Source: Grifola frondosa (lineage: Eukaryota; Basidiomycota; Agaricomycetes; Polyporales; Grifolaceae). Taken from it: 64,000 nucleotides of DNA. Under the pieces are notes generated by a model. It had not been told where the DNA came from, ran no database searches, and saw only the letters and a program-made list of their open reading frames with translations. Every line of letters begins with the position of its first letter. Within the stretch, counting starts at the first letter, position 1. The translations under genes and the position numbers were made by a program. The DNA is taken from the NCBI GenBank assembly GCA_001683735.1, contig LUGG01000004.1, forward strand, positions 1,984,001 through 2,048,000, given 5' to 3'. Of this stretch, positions 36,486 to 50,902 are shown in pieces.

Positions 36486-37054
36486 CTGCTGATTGAGAAT
36501 GGTGAAGCTGAGATTTATCAGCTTCGAAAAACATGAAAAAAACGTGGGAAAACGTTTCTGGAGAATAAGGTGAATTGCTGCCATCGCGCTTTTTCTTTCC
36601 AAATGTCCCTCTGATACCACGCTTCCTAGGATGCAGCCTTGGAGCTAGCTACATCTATCGCAGAAATACAAGAGGATACCGCCCGAATGAAGGCAAAGCA
36701 GAGGCGCAATCGTCGTGTGGAGGTATGTGACACCCTTCCCTTCAAGATCCCGTGTTCAGTTACTTTCGCAATAGATATCTGCTTATTTACCTCGTAGATG
36801 TCTTCTGAGAAGACCTCGGGGAAGCCGAGAAATGCTTCTGCTTCGAAGGGAAGATTGGTGAGCGTAATAGGTCTGTCAGAGACTGCGCTTGTTGATCATG
36901 ATTGCAGGAACGAGCGAAAGCTGCCGCTGCGGCTCAGGCAGCGCGCATGAAAAAAGAAAAAGTCAGATCAAAGAAGCAAATGCATGCCACGATAGCATCT
37001 CCTGGTCCTGCGGCGGAGAACAAGATGAAGACGAAACGTGTAACGTTCGCTTGA
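36486..37054 (+). pseudogene. Coiled-coil protein C-terminal fragment, probably decayed
   Basis: Readable blocks with canonical introns between them are LLIENGEAEIYQLRKT (about 36.49-36.53 kb), AALELATSIAEIQEDTARMK with AKQRRNRRVE (36.63-36.73 kb), SSEKTSGKPRNASASKGR (about 36.80-36.86 kb), and ERAKAAAAAQAARMKKEKVR ending MKTKRVTFA (stop 37052-37054). The composition is that of a charged coiled coil with a basic tail. In the first block a TGA follows RKT in the frame that would connect to the next exon, and no start or N-terminal exons could be found upstream. It is therefore either the 3' end of a broken gene or a gene with an unrecognised splice form. The family was not recognised. Confidence 0.35.
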
Positions 37055-37974
37055 ACCTGCATGTGTCTCTAGACTGCTCGCACACCAGCTCGCTTTCGGT
37101 ATTCGGAGACGTTCCGATTTATTCAGCTCAAATCCATTGCAAGCGATGGAAGCACCCGACATAGACGCCTGTGCGTTACCCAAGGCTTCCTAGCATGAGC
37201 CAAACGAAAGTCGCGGTCGTTGTTGTGAATTCGGTATCACTTTTAAATACCTCTCGATTGTTCACATTCAATATTACACTCAAAGTCTGTGCGGCATTCA
37301 TTTCTAGCCGGTGTCTTGCCGTGTCAGTTATAAATACGTGACATTGAGGCATTTCACGGTGAGAAAAGATTCATCGGAAATGTCAAGCATTCGAATCAAT
37401 ATTATGCATGCTCCCTGAAGCGACAATCAGTTCAGACAGCTCGGAACAAGAGAGTTACATCATCCGGTTTCCAGATCAGGAGGTAGACCTTCCATATATA
37501 GTCAACGTAGTTCGTCGATCCAACCTCCGGATGTTCCGAGAACGAGGACGACGAGGCGAGCCAGTTTGGAGACAGCCCGGAAGTGAGAAGGTTTACCTAT
37601 GTGCGTGTGCAACATAGTATCAGTGCTTCAGCCACTGCATCACCGAATAGAGCGGTCGGATGATTGATAGTTCGGTAGATCGACCACCATCTCTTCTATG
37701 ACGGTCACTGACAGCATGATATAGTATAATACATTCCAGAGTATGCAGAACGTGATATCTCAAACGCTCAGCAGTCAAGAGGTTGCCGCGCAGGCGGCGT
37801 AAATCGTCAAATACCGAATCATGCGGCATGATCTCTGTCGTAGACCATGCAGAGGGCAACCGATTCATTTATCATAGAATCGTTGAGAAGAGCTCAAGTG
37901 AGGAGACAATCATAATCATAGTAATAACGCAAAAATACCAAAGAGCCGAAAATTATATTCAAGCAGGACGGTTA
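37055..37974. other. Convergent intergenic region
   Basis: No supported gene. A 69-codon open frame (37408-37617, plus) lacks recognisable content. Confidence 0.35.
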
Positions 37975-40000
37975 CTAACCCACCCTTACTCCGCCTTGAC
38001 TCTGACTCTGGGCCATCGGGCGCTCCTCGTCCTCGCCCGGAACATCTTGGAGCCATCCCTCATAATCCACATCCCTCTCCAACAGTTCGTTCACCCGATC
38101 CACTTGTGCGTCGACGTCATATTGTGAATTGTAGCCCATGCGAAAAAAGCCGCTGCTCCCGCGGCCAAGGCTGAAAGGGTCTGCACCCTTTCCTGGGCGC
38201 TGCGACGACACAAACGCTGGTGCAAATGTCGCTGGATGTTGTGTAAATAGTGGCGAGACAGGAGAGCGTGGCCGCTGCGGCGAGTCTGACACGCCCGAGG
38301 CAGGGGAAGAGAAGAACGTCTTTGCCGAGCGCGCCTCACTGTCATCGCCCTGCCTAGCATTCGCGCCTGTATGTTTATGTTTTCCCTTGTGACGAGAGGG
38401 AGGCCGCGGACGCGGCTTTGAGCGCCGAGAGGACGCCAAAAGCGCTTTAGAGTAGGCAGTGCACGCTGCTCTGGACTTGTCGGGATGGGGAGCCTGTCAG
38501 CATTTCCGAGGCCAAGAGGGGTTATAGGCATTTTTGCAGACGTTGAGGGGCTAGGCGTTGATGGTGGCAGCGGCGGCGGACTAGAAGCAGGCGCTGGCTC
38601 AAGACGGACTTTCTTAGGTGGCGGAGTCTGGTAGGATAACGACTGTTGCGAAGACATCATGAAATTTTCAGTAGGTGGAGTTTGTGGGCGAGCCCGTTTC
38701 TCTGCTTTCCGAGTTGAGGTTAGCGGTGGCTGACTTGAAGACATGTCCGGAAGGTTTTGTACGCGCTGTGGACGAGCCGGATCAAATATCGACCGCGACG
38801 AATGTAACGAAAGTGGTGACGAAAGGGGAGAAGTTTGCAGGTCAATGGGTGGAGGTTTCTGGCGTGTAGTGGTAGGAGGCGGCGTGGATGTTCGCAGTTG
38901 AGATGGAAAAGAGGGCGGAAAAAAAGACTGTTGTGTTGCCGTCAGAAACGGACTTCTTAACATATAAAAGTGCTCACCATTTCGGGTATAGAATCAATAC
39001 GGGGATGGCTATCACTAGTACTTTCCAACGGTACAGATGCTGTGACCCCAGGGATTTGACCATGCCCTCCAACGTAGGAGGAAGACATTGTCATGTGCAC
39101 ATCGTTCGATGGCGCCTGTGTATCATTGGAAGGCACCTCTGCAGCGTTGGATGGCCCCTGAGTATCGTTTGGTAGTACATGCTCATGGTTGGGAAAAATC
39201 TGGGAATCCTGAGATCGCATCCGCGCATCGCAAGATGGCCCTTGAACATTGTGAGAAGGAATTGGAATACTTAGTGGTAGTGTGGTACCCATGTCCGCCT
39301 TATTGTGAGCTGGAACGCTCGAGCGTTTGACGACGGGGAAACCCAACGTCCCTCGTTCGCGTCCTTTCCCTTTGTTGACTTTCGAGCTGGAGCTTCGCGT
39401 CTCGGGTACGGCAGAGTCATCCTCTGCCAAAGCAACGATCCTAGCCTGCCACTTCTCTACCTTCTGTCGCGCGATCTCTGCCCTATTGCTGCGAGGCAGC
39501 GCGCGCGAGGCGTGTCCTTCTGTAGTGCGCTGAAAATACTTCGATGTCTTCGTTTTCTCTCTGGCGACTGGGCTTGAGCCTAATGCCACCCTGTCCTCCC
39601 ACCGCCTCTCGCATTCAACCCATCCATCTTCTGTTTCCGGCAGCACCCACTTGTAATCTTGCGCGTTCCGCTTCCGGCCTTCGCCCACCCTCACGCCGAT
39701 AGCAGCACTTTTGTATCCCCTACTCGTGCTGCTGAGCTTAACTAGCTGTGAGACATGTCCCCACTTCGGGTGTGTGGTTTCCGCGCCCGCTGCGTTGATC
39801 GCCTCCATGATCTTCTCCCCCCACAATGCAGAACGCGCGTCCGACCGCGGAGATGGCGGACAAGAAGCAGGACATAGCTCTTCCGGGAGAGAATTGATGT
39901 TCGAGGAAGTTTGAATAAGTATTTCCAGATAGTTTGAGTCAATTGGAGTCGTTAGCGATATTGAAGACGATGAAGGCGAGAAATGAATAGTATGAGGCAT
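37975..40000 (-). CDS. Hypothetical nuclear, low-complexity protein
   Basis: First exon from ATG 40000 (MPHTIHFSPSSSSISLTTPI) to IPEM, a 52-nt intron at about 38.93-38.98 kb, then an exon starting SFFPPSFPSQLRTSTPPPTT. A frame switch near 38.46-38.53 kb leads to the last exon, with KALLASSRRSKPRPRPPSRH and a more ordered C-terminus, SGFFRMGYNSQYDVDAQVDR, VNELLERDVDYEGWLQDVPG, ending GGVRVG (stop 37975-37977). The N-terminal block IMEAINAAGAETTHPKWGHV and RNAQDYKWVLPETEDGWVEC looks structured; the rest is Ser/Pro-rich with basic patches, fitting a nuclear protein. A short repeated motif (PSNDTQ and variants) lies at about 39.08-39.18 kb. No known domain was recognised. It is transcribed divergently from shugoshin across a 494-bp gap. 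Confidence 0.65.
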
Positions 40001-40494
40001 CCTTCAAGTTCCACGGTATCGAAAGCAAAGACAAGATTTGTTAGGACCCAAGCATGCACTTTAGTCCCACAGGAGGTGATAAATGTCAAGAACGAACAAG
40101 GAGTCCAACTCACGGTAAACTCCCTCAGGCCTGGTGGAGGTTGTCTGAGACGGACAGATAACTGTTAAGTTACATAATCCTCATGTTGAATATTTAATTA
40201 AACAATATACATACATATCAAGTTCTCTGAAGGATCGTTTGTGCAACAATATTTCATTCACGTTTGCTTTTTTGGTGCAAGATGTCTTAATCCCAGGCAC
40301 CCACAACTGCATTTTATAAGATGAACGCGTATAATTTGCAATTTTCCTGAATTAAATTATCACCTTGTAATGTAACATATCCACGAGGCCTCGAAATGGA
40401 AACTGCCCTTGATGCCGCCACACACCTCGTGGTCGAACAACAGCCACCGTCGCTGGAGACGTCCACAAGCTGTGAACGTTGAACCCTGGCCGCG
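40001..40494. promoter_or_regulatory. Shared promoter region, hypothetical gene and shugoshin
   Basis: 494 bp between two divergent starts (40000 minus, 40495 plus). AT-rich centre at 40.17-40.36 kb. No defined motif was recognised; the bidirectional role is inferred from layout. Confidence 0.4.
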
Positions 40495-42480
40495 ATGAGC
40501 AGGCGACAGTCGCGTGTATCCATCGATTCTCGACAAAATGACACCCTCCTGGAGTTTGAAAATTGTGTGTATCTGCCTTCACCGTTCCAAGTTCATATTC
40601 CTCACTAGCATGTTCGAATCGCAGTCAAGAAGAAGTTCCTCCTTGCGAACAAGCACATCACCAAGTAGGCTTCGAACGAATACCTTCATCTCGTCAACTA
40701 ATATTCTCCAGGCTCAATTCCACCCTCAGTGCCCGGATCGAAGAACTCAATGCACAAATATCTACCCTCTATGTCGAGAATCTCCGCCTCCGCGCGTCCG
40801 AGATCGCACTTGCATCCCAGCTGAAACGTGAGCGCGAAAAGTCCAGGAAGATCCTTGCTGACGCGGAAACTGCGGTACGCATGGCTCTCACATGTCTCCA
40901 ACTTCACGCGGGCGTTCGTCCTGCATGTGTACTAACACGTCTTGCAAAGACCCACAGCCTTATCAAGCACCTTGGACACATCCGCAAGTCGTTTAATGTC
41001 ACCCAAGAGAGAGCGCCAACACCAGAATCACCCCCTCCACCTCGCGCCCGCCGCCCAATCCCCGATCCCAACGCGTCGCCACCGATCAACCGCCTCGCTC
41101 GTGCACCTACTGTCCCTGGTATTTACGAAGATGACGAACATGATATATCCACTCCGGAGGATCCGGAAGTCTATCGTGAAGAAGAGCTCAGTCCGAGCCG
41201 ACGGCGGAAGGCGAAACCTCGCACGTCCAGCTCACGTCTCCCCATCCCCGGTCATACGTTACACCCGGAAGAGCATCTACAGATGGATCTCAGTGAACAA
41301 CTCGGAAAGTCAGGCAAGCGTAAGCCGGCGAGGCGGCAGAGCGGGCTGTTGGCGACCATGGCGATTGCGACCGTCACCTCAGACGGCATCGCAGCGGAGG
41401 TCGTGGCCCCTCGCCCGCTCAGCCCAGCACTTGGCTCGCCGCTCCGCCGCGAGATGGAGTTGGCTGAAGAGGTAGATGATGATGGCGCAGAAGAGGACGT
41501 GGAGGTGATATTGCAGAGTGTCACGCGGAGAGAGCGAAAAGAGAAGAGGGTCAAGGACTCAATTGCGGACGTCACACGAACTAAGGAGCGTGAGCGTAGG
41601 AAACCTCGCGAGCCTGAGTTCGACCCTGCAGATTTTACGCAAAGCTTGGGAAGCACGAAGTCGCGCCTCAAGGACGTCACGAACTCACAGGCGAGCCGCC
41701 CAGTGTTGCCTCTTATAGACACTGCATCAGGTATGCGACTGTCAGCGCCCGTGCTTTCGCAAGCGCGCTCACGCCTGTATGGCGCAGATCGTGAACGTCA
41801 GCACACCCCGGAGCGAGACGTGCCAACGTCTGCAACGTCGAGCTACGCCGCCTCCTCGACACGCGCGTTTTTATCTACACCCGCCACGACGCCTGCACCA
41901 ACCCCACTGCCTGAGATTATGTCTCGAACATCGCACATCTCTGGACCCCGCGCATCGAGTCCCGTGTCATCTGTAGTTCAAGCGGACGAAGAGGCCGCCG
42001 GGGGTCGCGAGAGGAGGGTACGGAAGAGCATCAACTACGCAGAGCCGAAGCTGAATACGTGCGTCCCCATCTATTCATTATTGCGTTCACTGTCCAACGT
42101 CCTGCTTACTACCTAGAAAAATGCGAAAACCTGATCCTCCACCTTCCACCACCACTTCCAAGCGCAAGTCGACATCCTCAAGTGACCTTGTGCCCTCACG
42201 CGGAGGATCTTCTGATCCTTCCTCGCACTCGCAGCCGTCCACGTCTCGCTCGAACTCTCCTGAGCCCTCCCCGCACGGCGTGAAGCGCAGGAAGTCACGG
42301 GTGTACGTGCTTGACGAGGATGGCGAGGAGAGCGAGGGCGCACAAGCAGACGCGGAGTACGGCGGGCTGCGCGGAGGCAGTAGTTGGGTGAATTTTGACG
42401 GCAGGCGGCGCAGCGTGCACGGTGCGAATGTCCGTCGCGCCGAGGGCGATGACGCGCGGAGGCATAGCATGGCCGTATAA
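40495..42480 (+). CDS. sgo1: Shugoshin, centromeric cohesin protector
   Basis: Start ATG 40495 (MSRRQSRVSIDSRQNDTLLE). Introns near 40.57-40.61, 40.67-40.71, 40.88-40.95 and 42.06-42.12 kb. The N-terminal coiled coil reads VKKKFLLANKHITKLNSTLS, then RIEELNAQISTLYVENLRLR and LKREREKSRKILADAETA, which is the family's PP2A- and dimer-binding region. A long disordered, charged middle follows. The C-terminal SGO motif is RRVRKSINYAEPKLNT plus KMRKPDPPP across the last intron; it binds histone H2A phosphorylated by Bub1. The protein ends RRHSMAV at 42480. It should protect centromeric cohesin from separase during meiosis or mitosis. Both diagnostic regions are present, so the call is strong; whether this is the only shugoshin in the genome is unknown. 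Confidence 0.92.
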
Positions 42481-42891
42481 GTGTGTGAGGTGAGGGGTGT
42501 AATGACCACGATTTTAACGCCAACATGCCAGTCTAGATATTGTATTATTTCGGTTTTCTTGACTCGCGCTTGGTGGTCTGCGAGATACACATATATTAGT
42601 GTGTATATATATAACTCTCCGTGATACACCAACTACAGCACTGCGTTCAATTCTATTCAATCAACAGCGGATTTATTATGTGGTGATTATTGACGAATTC
42701 GACTTAGTTATACTTATAATTGATTTATGTATTGACTGTTTTACGTAAGAAGCATCCCACTTGGAGTCAATATTTCATTCATATTTCCGTCATCATCATC
42801 ATCTCTGAGCTCCTCCTCGTCGAGCACCTAGACATTTCGTGACTTCTCCTCATCGTGCGGTGCCTTGTAAACCACAATCTCACTATAAAGC
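42481..42891. other. Intergenic region, sgo1 3' side and Prp4 promoter
   Basis: AT-rich 411 bp between tandem plus-strand genes. No exon was supported. Confidence 0.4.
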
Positions 42892-45587
<2,696 letters not shown>

Positions 45588-45841
45588 TATGTTGTGGTGG
45601 TAGCGTTGTGATAGCGGTAAAGCGACTAATCTGTTTGTGGTATAGGTTTCGTTCGGACGATGCTCTTGTTCGCTGCGCCGACGACGACGGCGTACTCGTG
45701 TACATGTATTGGTAGAGTTAATCAGAATTCGTTCGCCGAATTTAGGTCAGGTGAACCACCATCTCCGGCTATGTGGTTCAGCCGGAAGTCAGGTTCTTGT
45801 CCGATGGATGTGTTCCAAAATGAAAGTGTTTATAACCACTC
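45588..45841. other. Short intergenic region
   Basis: 254 bp between the Prp4 stop and the proposed start of the cyclase gene. Nothing coding was supported. Confidence 0.4.
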
Positions 45842-47685
45842 ATGAGTGCACGACGTCTCACAGGCATCTCGTTCCACTTGACACCCCTAATGTCAACCTC
45901 CGCTGGTGAGAGAGCACTCCCTCGTTTGATGAGCTGCCGAAGTTCAACAACTTCGCGGGCTGTGCGTGGGAGGTGTGGGGCAAGGACGACCAGCTGGGGA
46001 CTATCAATCTGTTGACTAAGGATGTCGTCAAGGAAGCATCGAAGGAAATCAAGTACGTTCTCGAGCTCAATTGCGTCCCCTGACATTGCTAAACTTAAGC
46101 GCCGGTCATCTAGGCTGGGCAAGACAGTTTGTTTGAACTGGTATGCCACATACCGCCTATTTGTCCGGGGAGTGTCGTTCAGCTAAGACTTGAATGCTAG
46201 GCCTGTGAACTTCCCGGCCAACGTGGGTCATCAATTCGATTTACAACATGAGGACCACGGTAGCTGAATCGTTGATTTCAGCCAACATTTGGCCGTCAAG
46301 CTCCGAAGCACGAGATATGGCACAAGTGGAATCGCGGTGCTATCAATGACGATATTCTGCACATAGTAGGTGTCATTTGATGTTTTTATACCGTCTACTG
46401 AGTACTCTGTTCCTGCAGAATACTCAGTCGGGGACGCAATGGGATGGTCTTAAGCATTTCGGCATCATTGAGCATGGCGTATTCTACCAGAAGTGCGTCA
46501 GACCTGCCACCTATTGCAGTAGCGTTAATGAGCCCAAACTATATACAGCACACCAATCTCTTTTTTCCAAACTGGTCATATCACCATACCAAACCCGAAC
46601 ACTATCAATCCTGACTTGATCAAGTTTGGAATTCATAGTAGGTTACTTTTGCATTTGTGTCTGCTGACCAGCTAACGCTCAGTAATTAGACTGGGCGCAG
46701 CATGGAATCTGTGGACGCGGCGTTCTGCTGGACCTCGTCAGCTACTATACCGCATCGGGCGCGCCACTGCCGTATAACCCCATCTCAACACATGCAATTC
46801 CTCTCAAAGATCTTCTCGGTTGTGCCAAGAAACAGGGTGTCTCATTCAAACAGGGAGATATCCTGCTTATCCGTGCAGGCTTTATCCAGAGCTACTACGC
46901 TGTCCCTCAGGAAGAGAGAGACAGTTTCAGTAGCAGACCGGAACAATTGTATGAGAGTATCTTGATCATCTTTCAAATTGTCTGAACAGTTTCTGTCACC
47001 AGCGCGGGCATCGAACAATCAGAGGACATGAAACGCTTCTTGTGGTGAGTGAACGTGAATTCCTTATCGCTTATGCGGCATGGAATTCGCTTATCATACA
47101 TGACGTCAGGGACAATCACTTCGCGGCCGTAGCTTCTGACCAGCCTGCTCTTGAGGTGAAAACTGCGGCTGTCTGATGGTCTATCTTTCGTCTAACGTTG
47201 ACACAGCGCTGGCCTCCTCCGGAGGGCACTCCTCATCTGCATCAGGTATGTGCGGCTACTCTGTGAAACGTAAAATGCATTGACGCGACTGTGCTGCAGA
47301 CCCTTCTCGGGTAAGTAAACATTTGACTTTTCCTTGGTACATCGCTAAAGAACGCTATAGCTTATGGGGAATGCCTATCGGTAAGTGCCCGCGGATCCGC
47401 GTTTCTACTGTCTGTTCACCGAACGATAAAATATAGGGGAATTTTTCGACTTAGAAGCACTATCAAAGACTTGTGCGGAAACCGGGAGATATACATTCTT
47501 TTTCTCTTCGTGGCCGCTCAACGTGTAAGTGCTTCCGCACGTGCTATCGTCGAAGCTGATCATAAGCAATATTGTTCTCTGTAGACTGGGCGGTGTCGCG
47601 AGTCCCCCGAACGCTGCTGTAAGTTGCATTTACTCATGATGACTTGGCTTGAACTTACTCGTGCCATATTCAGGCATACTTCTGA
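45842..47685 (+). CDS. Cyclase-family enzyme (PF04199-like)
   Basis: About ten exons in one order: STPSFDELPKFNNFAGCAWE, VWGKDDQLGTINLLTKDVVK, NWPVNFPANLTFGRQAPKHE, ILHINTQSGTQWDGLKHFGI, IHNWAQHGICGRGVLLDLVS, SFKQGDILLIRAGFIQSYYA, FAGIEQSEDMKRFLWDNHFA, LERWPPPEGTPHLHQTLLGL, WGMPIGEFFDLEALSKTCAE, TGRYTFFFSSWPLNVLGGVA, ending SPPNAAAYF (stop 47683-47685). This is the fungal branch of the cyclase/kynurenine formamidase-like superfamily; the substrate is not known. In place of the HxGTHxD metal motif it has SGTQWDGxxH, usual for this branch. The start is uncertain: the reading frame meets a TGA just upstream, so a short first exon from ATG 45842 with a 56-nt intron is proposed. Confidence 0.85.
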
Positions 47686-47935
47686 GCGACTCGTGGACTG
47701 CCTTCCTTCCCATGCAATCTTGAACTGTCGATGATGAGCTGTATGTTAACGATACGAGGAAACATGTACGAATATGTATGAATGTGATGGCTCAATTACA
47801 AATTTCCAGTCCCAGATCGAGTTGATTGTGTCCAATGGGGTATGCACAATGTATCAGTCAGGTATTTCGAAGATTTCAAGTCCACGACATCTGTCGTACG
47901 GACGATCAGCGACATGTCCTCCACCTCAACATGCC

Positions 47936-50902
47936 TCAGCGTCTCGCAGAACCGCCAATGGTATCACTCTCTAAGTCCATCCCCCCATCCGAGGATTCGT
48001 AGGTAGATAGGCGCCGTCGCGGTGCCCGTGTCTTCAGCACCGGCACGTCATCATCATTCTCACTTTCATCGCTGTTCTCGGAGTCCTCGGGACTCTCGGT
48101 TGGGGTATCTTCAGGAGAAGGTCCTTCAGGGCGCTCAGTTTCAACGATAGATCGACTCTTCGGGCGTGGCTGGTCCAATGCCTGGTCCGGAATCTATGAC
48201 GATTAGTCAACACTGATGTATGAGCAACATATGATGATCTGTGGACAAACCCCAAGACGAGCAACGTAGGCCAACAATGTTGCACACGCAGCCATGATGA
48301 ACACAGCGCGTAAACTGATGGCGTAGGAGTCCCGCGCGGCGCGCTGGAGGTGTGGAGGCAGTCTCGCCACCATCGTGGCAGAATGTCTGATCTTACTGAT
48401 GATCTGCATACAGCACGTCAGGGAAATTAAATCGACATGCTGGAAGTTCATCAATCAGACCTCTTCCGCGTTATCTCCGGAAATACGTTGGCGCAGCTCA
48501 TAGGTAAGGAGCGATTGGAACACGGCGGCGGAGATGGCGACTCCACCGACTTGGCCTGATAGAACGATGAACACAGCCCGAATTCAATTCCAGGAATATG
48601 CAAACACACACCTATTCCACGGAAAAGTTGACCAAACCCCGTACCTACCGCCATCGCAGATTCTACATTCGGGCAGCTGTTAGTATCCTCGTGGTGACCG
48701 GCATGAACATGAGCTTACGAGGCAGATGAGCAAGCAACGCGACTGGTGGTATAACGAGTCAATAATTCGGTAATACATAGAAAGGTATTTCAGACTCACT
48801 GAGCATCGTCTGCAACACCACTGCGTTTCCAAATCCAAGAGGTATCTAGCATAGCATGGGATCAGAACGATCTTGCCTGCGCGCAGTTGAGTCGACATAC
48901 AATGCTAAGCCACAGTTGTGCAGGTGGAGAGTCTTCGCGCATTATGCTAAGCAGTATCGCCGCACAGAAGGGAAAGAGACCGAATATCAAATTCAGCCTT
49001 CGGTATCTACCCGTGCGATGCATCATCCAACTAGCAAAACATTTCAGCAAGAATGAAGGTATATGGGATGCACAGCACATACCCGGCAAAGAGAGATCCC
49101 AGAGAAATCGAGACACCGTTCGGAATCAAGTGTGCACCTTATTGATCATATAGAAAATCAGCAAATCGGATGGCTGAAAGATCACATGCAGAAAGAGTGC
49201 ACCTGCTTCACTCGCACTTGTGAGTAGCACAGTTTGGAACCATGTAGGGAAGTTGTACATGACACTGAAGTTGCATGTCGCGACGAGAAAGTTGCTGATC
49301 CCGACTAGAACGGGGATCTTCTGTCGTAGGAGGAACGGTGCAAGCACAGGCTCGATTGCAACGTACAATTCAATGTAGATAAAGGCAAGTGTGAAAGAGA
49401 AAGCAGATGCCAAGGGAACGTAAACGGTTGGGGAAGACCACTGGAGATATCTAGATGTAAGTGAACTGTAAACGTATTTCAGGCGCAAGACGTACCGGGT
49501 GTTCTTCACTATAGTGGGTGCTCAAGAAGACAAGTATAGAAAGGACCTGGAATAACAGGTCAACTCAACATACTGACAATAAGACACAAATGAACCGACC
49601 GCTCCAAGTAGAGTCGCACTTCCGCCGTAATCGATCCGCTTGAGAACATCTTTCGTGCTCCTGCTCTTGCCCTACAAACGTACACGTTTAGAAAGTCCGA
49701 ACAAGAGGGCATTTTGCAAAAAAACGTACAGGTGTGACGTAGCGGAGGTTGATAGATGTCAGAAGGAAAGATACGAAGAACAAAGGAAGTTGGATGAAGA
49801 AATGCCCATCGCCAGCCAAGCCTACAAGAAATCATGACCCGCTGCAAAATCCGAAGGTCAGTACTACTCACCAGTCGCTAATGATGCCCCCAGAGGCCCT
49901 CCCATACCCATACCAAGCTGTTGCCAGTTAGAGACAACCCTTTTCATGAAATTGTATAATACATACGCTACTAAAAACTGCAGCAACTCCCTGGGTAAGA
50001 CCTCTGGACTGCAATGACAGAGTTAGCCTTACGAACAGAGGAAATCAACAGAGACTAACCCTCAAGCTGTACATGTCACTCGTGATGATCCTATGTGCCA
50101 GATTCTGAAAATGTACAAAACCAGCGGGTATGTACTAACTCACGTTGCCGTGGTAAATATCCCCCTCCACCCAGCCCACCGAGCTATATACCGCATATCA
50201 GCATTGTGCTCAAGGATCTGTCGAAAAAGCGCCGCGCACAAATCTTGCTGCTATCAACATCTCCATGTTTGGAGAGAATCCGCATGCGGCAGTCCCAAGA
50301 GCGGCAAAGAGTACCGCTAATTGGTTAGCACCTCGCCGACCTAGAACGTTGCATAGACGACCATATAATGGCGTGAAAGTGCACGTCGCTAGAAGGTATC
50401 TGGATGGTTTTGTCAGAGCCTTTGCCTGTACTTAGAGATAGACCAAGCGATTACATACGCGGTTCCAAGCCAGCTAGCTTGATGTGACTTATTGAATTCG
50501 GAAGAAATAGAAGGCAACACTCAAAGAACAAATTCAATATCATGCGCGAACCTGCATGAGCGTGTATCACTCACAGGTGGCAACAAGAGTCGCTATCCCA
50601 TACTTATCAGGAAGTTTGCAAAAATAGAAAGCACAATAGACGTACTGTTCAAGGACTACCGAACATCAACGACGTGATGTCAAAGTTAAGCTCTAAGCGC
50701 TTCGTGGATTGACCAGGTTAAAGTAAGATTACACACGGAGAGGAAAGTGGCTACCCAAATCCCCGCTAGGATCCCATAGCGAGTTGACCGAGTAATCTCG
50801 AGAGGTCCGACCCTTTCGATATGCTTCGCATTCGGTTCCACCACTGCTTCAGATTGTGCACTCGTAGATTGAGGAGGGATCACGTTCCGAAGAATGGCTC
50901 AT
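47936..50902 (-). CDS. MFS transporter, DHA2 type
   Basis: Many short exons. Recognisable order: LEITRSTRYGILAGIWVATF, PSISSEFNKSHQASWLGTA, YLLATCTFTPLYGRLCNVLG then RRGANQLAVLFAALGTAACG (MFS motif A), GGLGGGGIFTTAT, SPTVYVPLASAFSFTLAFIY, LRQKIPVLVGISNFLVATCN, NFPTWFQTVLLTSASEAG, WMMHRTGRYRRLNLIFGLFP, MAVGTGFGQLFRGIG, and a hydrophilic C-terminal tail rich in Glu/Asp/Ser ending TIGGSARR (stop 47936-47938). This is the 14-helix DHA2 group related to vacuolar basic amino acid (Vba/Fnx) transporters and drug exporters; the substrate cannot be fixed. The start is unclear: ATG 50902 (MSHSSERDP) lies one base out of frame with the downstream VVEPNAKHIERVG unless an unusually short 37-nt intron is used. 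The exon around 50.55-50.68 kb is also unresolved. Confidence 0.82.
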
